A stretch of DNA of 11,071 bases from Victivallales bacterium (GTDB taxonomy: Bacteria > Verrucomicrobiota > Lentisphaeria > Oligosphaerales > Oligosphaeraceae): positions 1 through 11,071 of the forward strand of contig CAAGGB010000253.1 in the NCBI GenBank assembly GCA_900769285.1, read 5' to 3'. Of this stretch, positions 4,519-11,071 are shown piece by piece. The notes beneath the pieces were generated by a model that ran no database searches, had not been told where the DNA came from, and saw only the letters and a list, made by a program, of their open reading frames with translations. The position numbers were made by a program, and so were the translations under genes. Numbering within the stretch: the first letter of the stretch is position 1; the number at the start of each line of letters is the position of its first letter.

Positions 4519-7326
4519 ATGAGCAAGACGTTGGTAGTGGTTGAGTCTCCGGCGAAGGCCCGGACGATAGGGCGTTTTCTGGGCGGCGATGTGCAGGTGC
4601 AGGCCTCGATGGGCCATGTGCGCGACCTGCCTGGCGGCCGTCTGGCGGTGGATGTCGAGCACGACTTCCGCCCGGAGTACGAGCTGACCGACAACGGCCG
4701 CAAGGTCATCAAGGGGCTTCGCCAGGCGGCCGCGGGCGCGGACTGCGTGTATCTGGCGACCGACCCTGACCGCGAGGGCGAGGCGATCGCCTGGCATCTG
4801 CAGGAGCTGCTCAAGGGCGTCTGCCGCGGGCCCTTCCACCGCATCACCTTCCATGAGATCACGCAGGGCGCCATCGCGCGGTCGTTCGAGCAGCCGGGCG
4901 AGATCAAGGAGGATCTGGTGGCGGCGCAGCAGGCGCGGCGCGTGCTGGACCGCATCGTCGGGTACCAGGTGAGCCCGCTGCTGTGGCACCATGTGCGCAA
5001 AGGGACGAGCGCGGGGCGCGTGCAGTCGGTCGCGCTGCGGCTCGTCGTCGAGCGCGAGCGCGAGATACAGGCGTTCGAGCCGGAGGAGTACTGGAACCTG
5101 GACGCGGTGTTCGGGCTGGAGGGCACGGCGCGCCTGAAGATGCGCCTGTCGCGCCTGAACGGCGAGAAGGCCGCCGTGCGCTCGGAGGCCGAGGCCACGG
5201 CGCTGGCTACCGCGCTGGAGGCGCCCGGCGTGTCGCACCGCATCGTGGGCGTGACGGGGACGCCGCGGCGACAGAGCGCGCCGCCGCCGTTCATCACCAG
5301 CACGCTGCAGCAGGCCTGCGGCACGGCGCTGCACCTCGGCGCCAGCCAGACCATGCGCATCGCCCAGGAGCTCTACGAGGGCATCGACATCGGCGGCGGC
5401 GGCCCCGTCGGTCTCATCACCTACATGCGAACCGACTCCGTCAACATCGCCCGCGAGGCGCAGGAGGCGGCACGTGGCTACATCGCGGCCACGTACGGCC
5501 AGGAGTACGTGCCGGAGAAGCCCAACGTCTACCGCTCGCGCAAGACCGCCCAGGAGGCGCACGAGGCCATCCGCCCCACGGACGTGACCCGCACGCCGGA
5601 CAGCCTGTCGCCGTACCTGTCGGCGCAGCAGCTCAAGGTCTACCGCATCGTCTGGAACCGCTTCGTGGCCAGCCAGATGGCCCCCGCGAGGCAGATTGAC
5701 CACGTCATCGAGCTGGAGAGCTCGGGCGGCGCCCTCGCCGCGCTCGTCTTCCCCCCCGTGAGCGAGGAGGAGTCGAGAAGCATGACGGATTCCCCCAGCC
5801 GTGGTGTGGCGTGCATGTTCCGCGCCTCGGCGCGCGAGACGCTGTTCCAGGGGTATCTGCGGGTGTACAGCCTGCGTGACCTGGGTGACGAGGAGAGCGT
5901 GACGGAGCTGACGGGGACGCTGCCGAAGGTGAGCGTGGGGATGATGTGCCGGCTGCTGGAGCTGCTGCCCGAGCAGTGCTTCACGAACCCGCCGAGCCGC
6001 TACAACGAGGCCAGCCTGGTGAAGGCGCTGGAGGCGAACGGCGTCGGGCGTCCGTCGACGTTCGCGACGACCGTGAACACGATTCAGGACCGCGACTATG
6101 TGGCGAAGGAGAAGGGGAAGGGGAGCCTGCATCCGACGGAGCTGGGCTTCCAGGTCAACGACTTCCTGGTGCAGCAGTTGCCGGAGGTCTTCAATATCGC
6201 GTTTACCTCGCAGATGGAGGAGGAGCTGGACGACGTGGAGGAGGGCAAGCGCAACTGGGTCGAGATGCTGCGCGAGTTCTACACCAAGTTCCGCGGCTGG
6301 CAGCGCGAGCATGACACGGGCGGGACGAAGCTGTCCGAGGAGGCGGTGACGGCGCTGCTGGGCGCGTTCCCGGAGAACTTCGAGTTCGACCCGCCCGTCC
6401 AGCGCGGGATGCGCAGCATCGACGACGGGAAGTTCATGCGGAGTGTGTCGAACCAGTTGGCGAAGGGCAAGGAGCTGTCGGAGCGCCAGATGACGGCGCT
6501 GCTGCGCCTGGTGGCGAACTACTGCGGGCGGGCGCCGGGACTGGAGGCCGTCATTGAGGAGTACGGGCTGGGCGAGGCGGTGTCGGAGTATCGTCGCCAG
6601 TTGGAGGAGGAGGCGTCGCGGCCGCCGGTGGAGATACCGCCGGTGCTGCTGGAGCTGTTCGGGCGGATGTCCTCGCTGGAGTGGGAGGCGCCGGTGAAGC
6701 GCGGGACGCGCATCTACGACGACGGCAAGTTCGTGCGGTCGCTGCAGCGTCAGGTCGAGGGCGGCAAGCCGCTGTCGGACAGCCAGATGTCGGCGCTGCT
6801 GAAGATCGCCGGCAAGTACGCGGCGAAGATCGAGGGCTACGCGGAGCTGATGGCGCAGGTGGCCCCCGGCGAGCCTTCGGCGGCGACCGCCGGCGAGGAG
6901 CGGCCGGCGGCGGCCGCGGTGGCGGCGCCGTCGGAGGCGACGCTGGCGGGCATCCGCGAGCTGCTGGCGATGGTGGGCGAGATCCGCGAGTGGCGCGCGG
7001 CCTCGACGCGCGGTCGCCGCACGTTCGACGACCATGAGTTCGCGCAGTCGGTGGCGCACCAGTTCGAGATGAAGGGGAGCCTCTCCGACCGGCAGATCGC
7101 GGCGCTGCGCAAGATGCTGGCCAAGTACGCCGCGCAGATCGAGAACTTCGAGGAGCGCTCGAAGGCGCTGGGCATCGGCGAGGAGGCGCAGCCGCGGCAG
7201 CTCGACGAGGTGTGCCCCGACTGCGGCGCGCCGCTCGTCGAGCGCATGGGCCGCGGACGACCCTTCATCGGCTGCTCGGCGTTCCCCAAGTGCCGCTACC
7301 TCAAGCCGCGCGACAAGGAGGCGTAG
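4519..7326 (+). CDS. topA: DNA topoisomerase I (type IA) with a repeated C-terminal extension
   Basis: This 935-residue type IA enzyme relaxes negative supercoils by cutting one strand through a 5'-phosphotyrosine. The Toprim domain is N-terminal, with VVESPAKA (E9 in the metal and acid site) and TDPDREGE (81-88). SAGRVQSVALR (164-174) follows. The catalytic tyrosine is Y302 in LITYMRTDS, and the core closes with GIGRPSTYA-like GVGRPSTFA (508-516), TIQDRDYV (521-528) and LHPTELG (537-543). The core ends near residue 595. After it come three copies of a roughly 100-residue repeat, then one C4 zinc finger (C899, C902, C919, C925). E. coli TopA instead ends in several zinc-finger and ribbon units. 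A loop near residues 405-430 is longer than in E. coli TopA. The start ATG has AGGAAAG a few nt upstream. No terminator separates it from dprA. Confidence 0.97.
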   Translation: MSKTLVVVESPAKARTIGRFLGGDVQVQASMGHVRDLPGGRLAVDVEHDFRPEYELTDNGRKVIKGLRQAAAGADCVYLATDPDREGEAIAWHLQELLKGVCRGPFHRITFHEITQGAIARSFEQPGEIKEDLVAAQQARRVLDRIVGYQVSPLLWHHVRKGTSAGRVQSVALRLVVEREREIQAFEPEEYWNLDAVFGLEGTARLKMRLSRLNGEKAAVRSEAEATALATALEAPGVSHRIVGVTGTPRRQSAPPPFITSTLQQACGTALHLGASQTMRIAQELYEGIDIGGGGPVGLITYMRTDSVNIAREAQEAARGYIAATYGQEYVPEKPNVYRSRKTAQEAHEAIRPTDVTRTPDSLSPYLSAQQLKVYRIVWNRFVASQMAPARQIDHVIELESSGGALAALVFPPVSEEESRSMTDSPSRGVACMFRASARETLFQGYLRVYSLRDLGDEESVTELTGTLPKVSVGMMCRLLELLPEQCFTNPPSRYNEASLVKALEANGVGRPSTFATTVNTIQDRDYVAKEKGKGSLHPTELGFQVNDFLVQQLPEVFNIAFTSQMEEELDDVEEGKRNWVEMLREFYTKFRGWQREHDTGGTKLSEEAVTALLGAFPENFEFDPPVQRGMRSIDDGKFMRSVSNQLAKGKELSERQMTALLRLVANYCGRAPGLEAVIEEYGLGEAVSEYRRQLEEEASRPPVEIPPVLLELFGRMSSLEWEAPVKRGTRIYDDGKFVRSLQRQVEGGKPLSDSQMSALLKIAGKYAAKIEGYAELMAQVAPGEPSAATAGEERPAAAAVAAPSEATLAGIRELLAMVGEIREWRAASTRGRRTFDDHEFAQSVAHQFEMKGSLSDRQIAALRKMLAKYAAQIENFEERSKALGIGEEAQPRQLDEVCPDCGAPLVERMGRGRPFIGCSAFPKCRYLKPRDKEA
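6328..7167 (+). repeat. Three tandem ~100-residue protein repeats inside topA
   Basis: In TopA residues of roughly 604-680, 704-780 and 806-883 the same pattern recurs. Each copy has a helical lead-in (LLGAF, LLELF, LLAMV), then a basic R-G-x-R, then DDGKF (635-639), DDGKF (734-738) or DDHEF (837-841), an S...Q segment, LS-x-x-Q, and a closing helix with ALL(R/K) and Y. The D-D anchors are 99 and 103 residues apart. The linker before copy 3 is Ala/Pro-rich. The similarity is at the protein level; the DNA is diverged. The S...Q...LS..Q...L.K...Y core resembles a short helical motif seen in assorted nucleic-acid enzymes, from memory only. Confidence 0.8.
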
Positions 7327-7377
7327 GCGCGTGGGGCCTGTCACGGGAGCCGCGTGAGTCGTCGTCTGTCCCGTCAT

Positions 7378-7409
7378 GGCGCCCCGCTCGCCCAGGCCGG
7401 CGGGGCGTC
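7378..7409 (+). terminator. GC-rich hairpin after topA, possible terminator
   Basis: Arms 7378-7387 and 7400-7409 pair over 10 positions, one of them a G-U, around a 12-nt loop, starting 51 bp past the topA stop. No T tract follows (the next bases are CCTGTACCATTTAAG), so intrinsic termination is uncertain. It is the best candidate for ending the dprA-topA transcript. Confidence 0.4.
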
Positions 7410-7458
7410 CCTGTACCATTTAAGAGAGCGTTCGAAAAAGTCGGCGCCTGACCAGAGC

Positions 7459-7496
7459 GACGGCGCTTTTCCGCCCGACGGCGAGGCGCCGTCGGG
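7459..7496 (+). promoter_or_regulatory. Mutually exclusive stems upstream of the GT2 gene
   Basis: One perfect 10-bp stem joins 7474-7483 to 7487-7496 with a 3-nt loop. A second perfect 8-bp stem joins 7459-7466 to 7486-7493. They share the same right arm, so only one can form at a time, as in attenuators. A further 7-bp stem joins 7501-7507 to 7521-7527. Together with the hairpin at 7378 these fill the 246-bp gap 7327-7572. I found no convincing promoter there, and no reading frame looks like a gene. Confidence 0.4.
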
Positions 7497-7572
7497 ACAG
7501 GCGCCCCTTCGCTTCGCTGCGGGGCGCTGGACTTTCCGGACGCCCCTGCCATACCACACAGAGGAAGAGAGC

Positions 7573-8442
7573 ATGAGTGTCTGTGATGTATCCATCGTGA
7601 TGCTGGCGCACAACGGGGCGGAGTTCACCCGCCATGCGCTGGAGGGAATTCTGGCCGCCGAGACCCATCCGTGGGAGATGTTCCTCGTCGACAACTGCTC
7701 CGACGACGCGACGCCGGAGCTGATACGCGAGTTCGAGCCGCGCTTCCGCGAGGCGGGCATTGCGTTCACCACCTGGCGCAACAGCGAGAACAAGGGCTGC
7801 TCACTGGCCCGCAACGAGGCCTGGGTCAAGGCCTCCAGCCAGTACACCGTCCTCATCGACAACGACGCCGTCGTCTGCACCCGTGACTGGCTGGCGAAGT
7901 TCATCCGCCAGTTCGAGGAGCACGAGCGCCTGGGCATCGTCGGGGCGAAGATGATCTACCCGTACCAGCCGCATCGCATCCAGTGCGCGGGCGTCGGCAT
8001 CAGCCGCCTGGGGCGCGTCGCGTTCCGCGGGCGCGGCGCCGACCGCCATGACCCGCGCTATCAGCAGTACTGGCCGACCTGGGCGCTCATCAGCGCCTGC
8101 TGGATGATGCGCACCGACCTGCGCGACAGCGTCGGGCTGCTGGACGAGCTGTTCCATCCCGTCCAGTACGAGGACCTGGACCTCTGCGTCCGCGCACGGC
8201 TCAAGGGCTACGAGGTCGCCTACACCCCCGAGGTCGAGATGTACCACTTCGAGGGCATCACGACCGCCTCCTTCGGCCAGGACGAGTACAAGGTCAACAT
8301 CGCCAGGAACTCGCTCAAGTTCCGTGAGCGCTACCACGAGCTGTTCCGGACGTTCACGGACGAGCTGCCGGCGGAGGAGTTCCGCTGGCTGAAGCGGAGC
8401 GAGCTGGGGCTGCGCCCCGAGCTCGACCTAGCCCAGTGCTGA
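7573..8442 (+). CDS. Family 2 glycosyltransferase
   Basis: This 289-residue GT-A fold enzyme probably transfers a sugar from a nucleotide-sugar donor. It opens with VSIVMLAHNGAEFT (6-19), the typical first strand and loop of GT2. LVDNCSDD (38-45), ENKGCSLARNEA (72-83) and the metal-binding LIDNDA (94-99, D96-N97-D98) follow. YEDLDLCVRARLKGY (199-213) then carries the acidic pair E200-D201 expected to hold the catalytic base. This layout recalls rhamnosyltransferase-like GT2 members. There are no membrane helices, so it should act on the cytoplasmic side. The ATG at 7573 has GAGGAAGAG just upstream and starts directly at the fold. The frame is open back to 7354, but that part is repeat-rich intergenic DNA. 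The next gene follows after 40 bp, so the two are probably co-transcribed. Donor and acceptor are unknown. Confidence 0.9.
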   Translation: MSVCDVSIVMLAHNGAEFTRHALEGILAAETHPWEMFLVDNCSDDATPELIREFEPRFREAGIAFTTWRNSENKGCSLARNEAWVKASSQYTVLIDNDAVVCTRDWLAKFIRQFEEHERLGIVGAKMIYPYQPHRIQCAGVGISRLGRVAFRGRGADRHDPRYQQYWPTWALISACWMMRTDLRDSVGLLDELFHPVQYEDLDLCVRARLKGYEVAYTPEVEMYHFEGITTASFGQDEYKVNIARNSLKFRERYHELFRTFTDELPAEEFRWLKRSELGLRPELDLAQC

Positions 8443-8482
8443 GGCCAAAGGCGGCCACGACGAGGACAGGAGAAGGCTGGAG

Positions 8483-10681
8483 ATGTCGTCCGACCTGCTG
8501 AGACTGGAGGAGGCGCGCCGTCCGGCGCTGCCGTGCCCGCACTTTCCGGCGCCGTTCCAGGCGGTGCTGTTCCGCAACTGGGGGATGGTGCCGCTGGAGC
8601 GGCTGGCGCGGGTGCTGGACTGCACGGTCGCGGAGGCCGTGGCGGCCGGTCGCGAGCTGGGGCTCGAACCGGACGAGTCGCTGTGCCCGCTGTGGCTGGA
8701 GCGCGGGTACCAGACACTCATCCGCCAGAACTGGCACCTGCTGTCGTGGCGGCAACTGCTGTTGGCGCTCGACTGGGCCGAGGAGCGCCTCGCCTACATC
8801 CTCAAGGAGGACGACTTCCTCTGGATTAAGCTGGGCAGGCTCAAGCCGCGCGTCGAGGAGCCGCGCCTGCGGCCGCTCTCGCCGGACGAGCAGACGCAGA
8901 CGGCGCGGCTGCGCGCGCTGCGGCAGGAGTTGCTGGCTGGGCTGCCCGCCCGGACGCAGGCGCCGTTCGCCTTCCTGGAGGCGCCCGCCGCGCCCATCGG
9001 CCCGCCCGACAACGGCGCGCCCGGACTGCGGCTCCTCTACGCCTACTCGGCGCTGTACGGCGACCCGCTGGCGGAGGATGCGGCCGACCCGTTTCCCGAC
9101 CATCAGCTGGACGCCTACGCGGCTGCCGGCGTCAACGCACTCTGGATGCAGGCGGTGCTCTACACGCTCGTCCCCTGGATGGACGACGGGCCGGTGACGG
9201 CGGCGCTGTCGCGTGGCTGGGAGGGCCGTCTGCGGCGGCTGCGCGAGCTGGCGCGGAGGATGGCGCGCCGCGGCATCCGCCTGATGCTGTATCTGAACGA
9301 GCCACGGACGCTGCCGGAGGCGTTCTTCCGCGACCATGAGGACTGGCGCGGCCATCAGGCCGAGGGGGAGCCGTTCCCCTGCCTGTGCACGAGTGTCCCG
9401 GAGGTGCTGGCGCGGCTGAAGGCCGGCGTGCGGCGGCTGTTCGAGGCGGTTCCCGAGCTGGGCGGGCTGTTCTGCATCACGCGCTCGGAGAACCGGACGA
9501 GCTGCTGGAGCCATGCGTCGAAGAAGCGTCCTCCATCGTGTCCGCGGTGTGCGTCGCGTCGTCCCGAGGCGGTCATCGCGGAGGTCATCCGCGCCCTGGC
9601 GGAAGGCGCCTGGGAGGGGCGTCCGGACGCGGAGGTCATCGCCTGGAACTGGGGCTGGCCGTCCGAGTGGTCGGCGGGCATCCTCGACGGGCTGCCGCGG
9701 GGCGTCCGCGTCCAGTGCGTCAGCGAGACGGACTTGCCGACGTGCGAGGGCGGCTGCCATGGCCGCGTCGCGGACTACTCGATGTCGAAGCCCGGGCCGG
9801 GGCCGCTGTCCCAGGCGGTCTGGCGCCTGGCGTCGGACCGCGGACTGCGCTGCGCGGCGAAGGTGCAGCTCAACTGCACCTGGGAGCTGTCGGCCGTTCC
9901 CTGGATACCCGTCTGGGGACTCGTCCACGAGCATCTGCAGAACCTCCGGCGACTCGGCGTCCATGACTTCATGCTCAGTTGGACGCTCGGCGGCTATCCC
10001 GGCGGCAATCTGCGGCTGCTCACCCGGACGCCCGGGCAGCTCGCCGCCGAGGATTTCGGCCCCGCCGTCGCCCCGCGCATCCTGCAGGCCATCGGGCAGT
10101 TCGACGCGGCGTTCCGGCACTTCCCCCTGGACGGCACCGCGACGCTCTACACCGCCCCACAGAACTTCGGCCCCATGACGCTCCTCGCTCCGGAGCCGAC
10201 CGGCTGGCAGGCCACCATGGTCGGCTTCCCCTACGACGACCTCGCCTGCTGGCGAGGCCACGCGTTCCCCGAGGACGTGTTCGAGGAGGCGTTCCGGCAG
10301 GTCAGCGTCGGCTGGAGCCTGGGCTGCGACGAACTGCGCCTAATCCGCCCCGACGAGCTGCCCGACGAGGCGTCGCGCCGTCGCTTCGCCGACCTGCTGA
10401 GCGTCGCCGAGGCGGCGGACTGCCATTTCCGCTCAGCCTGGCAGCAGATCGTCTTTGTGCGCCGCCGGCACGCGGGCGACTGGCCGGCGATGCGCGAGGC
10501 CGTCGAGGACGAGGCTCGCACGGCACGGCGGATGCTGGCGCTGGTGCGCGCCGACGCCCGGCTCGGCTACGAGGCCTCCAACCACTACCTCTACACCGAG
10601 GCCGCGCTCGTCGAGAAGCTATGCAACTGCCGCTGGACGCTCGACTGGCTTCAGCGGCATCAGCCGCGAAGGCAGCCATGA
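8483..10681 (+). CDS. Uncharacterised 732-residue protein, glycoside-hydrolase-like middle region
   Basis: I do not recognise a named family. The N-terminus has two gap-free similar segments, RNWGMVPLERLARVLD (31-46) and QNWHLLSWRQLLLALD (82-97), followed by LKEDDFLWIKLG (107-118). These look like a duplicated helix-turn-helix-like module. After an Arg/Pro-rich linker, residues of about 182-520 alternate strands and helices as a TIM barrel would: LRLLYAYSALYGD, GVNALWMQAVLY, IRLMLYLNEP (265-274), LFCITRSEN (329-337), then AEVIAWNWGW, VQLNCTWELS and FMLSWTLGGYPGG. The Cys pattern C341, C353-x-x-C356 suggests a metal site or structural clamp. Glutamates at E273, E336 and E468 are possible catalytic residues. 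A helical tail holds GYEASNHYLYT (695-705). There is no signal peptide. The start has AGGAGAAGG upstream. The gene follows a glycosyltransferase, so an intracellular role in sugar metabolism is a reasonable guess, no more. Confidence 0.85.
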   Translation: MSSDLLRLEEARRPALPCPHFPAPFQAVLFRNWGMVPLERLARVLDCTVAEAVAAGRELGLEPDESLCPLWLERGYQTLIRQNWHLLSWRQLLLALDWAEERLAYILKEDDFLWIKLGRLKPRVEEPRLRPLSPDEQTQTARLRALRQELLAGLPARTQAPFAFLEAPAAPIGPPDNGAPGLRLLYAYSALYGDPLAEDAADPFPDHQLDAYAAAGVNALWMQAVLYTLVPWMDDGPVTAALSRGWEGRLRRLRELARRMARRGIRLMLYLNEPRTLPEAFFRDHEDWRGHQAEGEPFPCLCTSVPEVLARLKAGVRRLFEAVPELGGLFCITRSENRTSCWSHASKKRPPSCPRCASRRPEAVIAEVIRALAEGAWEGRPDAEVIAWNWGWPSEWSAGILDGLPRGVRVQCVSETDLPTCEGGCHGRVADYSMSKPGPGPLSQAVWRLASDRGLRCAAKVQLNCTWELSAVPWIPVWGLVHEHLQNLRRLGVHDFMLSWTLGGYPGGNLRLLTRTPGQLAAEDFGPAVAPRILQAIGQFDAAFRHFPLDGTATLYTAPQNFGPMTLLAPEPTGWQATMVGFPYDDLACWRGHAFPEDVFEEAFRQVSVGWSLGCDELRLIRPDELPDEASRRRFADLLSVAEAADCHFRSAWQQIVFVRRRHAGDWPAMREAVEDEARTARRMLALVRADARLGYEASNHYLYTEAALVEKLCNCRWTLDWLQRHQPRRQP

Positions 10682-11071
10682 GCGCGGACGGACTCCAGGA
10701 CGGCCCCCAGTTGACCCTGACGCCCATCGGCGTTTTCCATGCCGACGCCGTCTTCACCTACGACGTGCCTCGGCAGGGGGCGCTGGCCGGCGCCAACACG
10801 GGGCGCGTCGAGCTGTTTCCCGGCCACAACTTCGAGCAGGCGCTGGCCGACCTGGAGGGCTTCTCGCACATCTGGCTGCTCTTCTGGTTCGACCGCAATG
10901 GCTGCTGGCGGCCCAAAATTCAGCCGCCGCGCCATCTGACGCGCAAGGTGGGCGTCTTCGCCAGCCGTTCGCCCTACCGTCCCAATCCCATCGGCATGAG
11001 CGCTGTCCGACTGCTGGCTGTCCGGGGACGCGACCTCCTCGTCGCCGGCCATGACCTCCTCGACGGCACCC
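10678..11071 (+). CDS. trmO: tRNA (t6A37)-methyltransferase TrmO (YaeB/TsaA family), N-terminal part
   Basis: The ATG at 10678 overlaps the previous stop as ATGA, and the frame stays open to the window edge (131 residues). TrmO uses S-adenosylmethionine to N6-methylate threonylcarbamoyladenosine at position 37 of certain tRNAs. Family motifs visible are LTPIGVFHAD (14-23), YDVPRQG (28-34), LADLEGFSHIWLLFWFD (56-72), PPRHLTRKVGVFASRSPYRP (82-101) and NPIG (102-105). The sequence stops in HDLLDGT, just before the expected domain centre. The 4-bp overlap implies translational coupling to the upstream gene. The C-terminal part is outside the window, so completeness cannot be judged. Confidence 0.93.
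   Translation, partial: MSADGLQDGPQLTLTPIGVFHADAVFTYDVPRQGALAGANTGRVELFPGHNFEQALADLEGFSHIWLLFWFDRNGCWRPKIQPPRHLTRKVGVFASRSPYRPNPIGMSAVRLLAVRGRDLLVAGHDLLDGT

Noticed and set aside
4306..7419. 1037-residue open frame on the minus strand across topA
   Set aside because: It is the mirror of a GC-rich coding frame. It is His/Arg/Leu-rich low-complexity sequence without domain motifs, while the plus strand encodes an unmistakable topoisomerase.
7354..7572. N-terminal extension of the GT2 gene
   Set aside because: The frame is open, but the sequence is stacked inverted repeats. The GT2 fold begins right after the ATG at 7573, which has its own RBS.
8354..10261. 635-residue minus-strand frame opposite the uncharacterised gene
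   Set aside because: Its composition is typical of a shadow frame (Arg/Gln/Pro-rich), and it conflicts with the plus-strand gene that has a good RBS and globular sequence.
1..11071. Mobile elements, CRISPR arrays, tRNA or rRNA genes
   Set aside because: None seen: no spaced direct repeats, transposase motifs or terminal repeats, and no cloverleaf-like sequence in the intergenic regions.

Overview
The window is GC-rich bacterial DNA, fully packed with genes except for two intergenic stretches of roughly 250-300 bp. The organism cannot be named from this sequence. Weak hints are an Agl23-type membrane glycosyltransferase, a very high G+C coding bias, an unusual C-terminal extension on topoisomerase I, and a large uncharacterised barrel protein. 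Together these fit a high-GC Gram-negative lineage such as the PVC superphylum (Lentisphaerota, Planctomycetota and relatives), but that is inference.

The left third (1-3005) is read on the minus strand. From the right it holds rpsT (ribosomal protein S20), with a strong sigma70-type promoter, a leader hairpin and a downstream hairpin terminator. Next comes a 610-residue long-chain acyl-CoA synthetase-type AMP-forming ligase, then a 19-bp perfect inverted repeat, then the first 201 residues of an Agl23/GT39-like polytopic glycosyltransferase that runs off the window. An AT-richer divergent control region (3006-3315) separates rpsT from the plus-strand genes. Besides the rpsT promoter it carries a plausible promoter for dprA, overlapped by a 12-bp palindrome.

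The right two thirds (3316-11071) are read on the plus strand. dprA (loader of ssDNA and RecA in transformation and recombination) and topA (DNA topoisomerase I) form a likely operon with a 48-bp spacer. TopA has a normal catalytic core. Its C-terminus is unusual: three copies of a roughly 100-residue repeat followed by a single C4 zinc finger. A 246-bp gap full of GC-rich inverted repeats follows, then a family 2 glycosyltransferase. Next is a 732-residue protein of unknown function, with a duplicated N-terminal 'NW' helical module and a glycoside-hydrolase-like middle. The last gene is the start of trmO (tRNA t6A37 methyltransferase), overlapping the previous gene by ATGA. The trmO and Agl23-like genes are cut only by the window edges.

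The gene set mixes housekeeping (S20, TopA, DprA, TrmO, acyl-CoA ligase) with sugar chemistry (Agl23-like, GT2, barrel protein). I see no mobile element, CRISPR array, tRNA or rRNA. The observations most worth following up are the triple repeat in TopA and the uncharacterised 732-residue protein.
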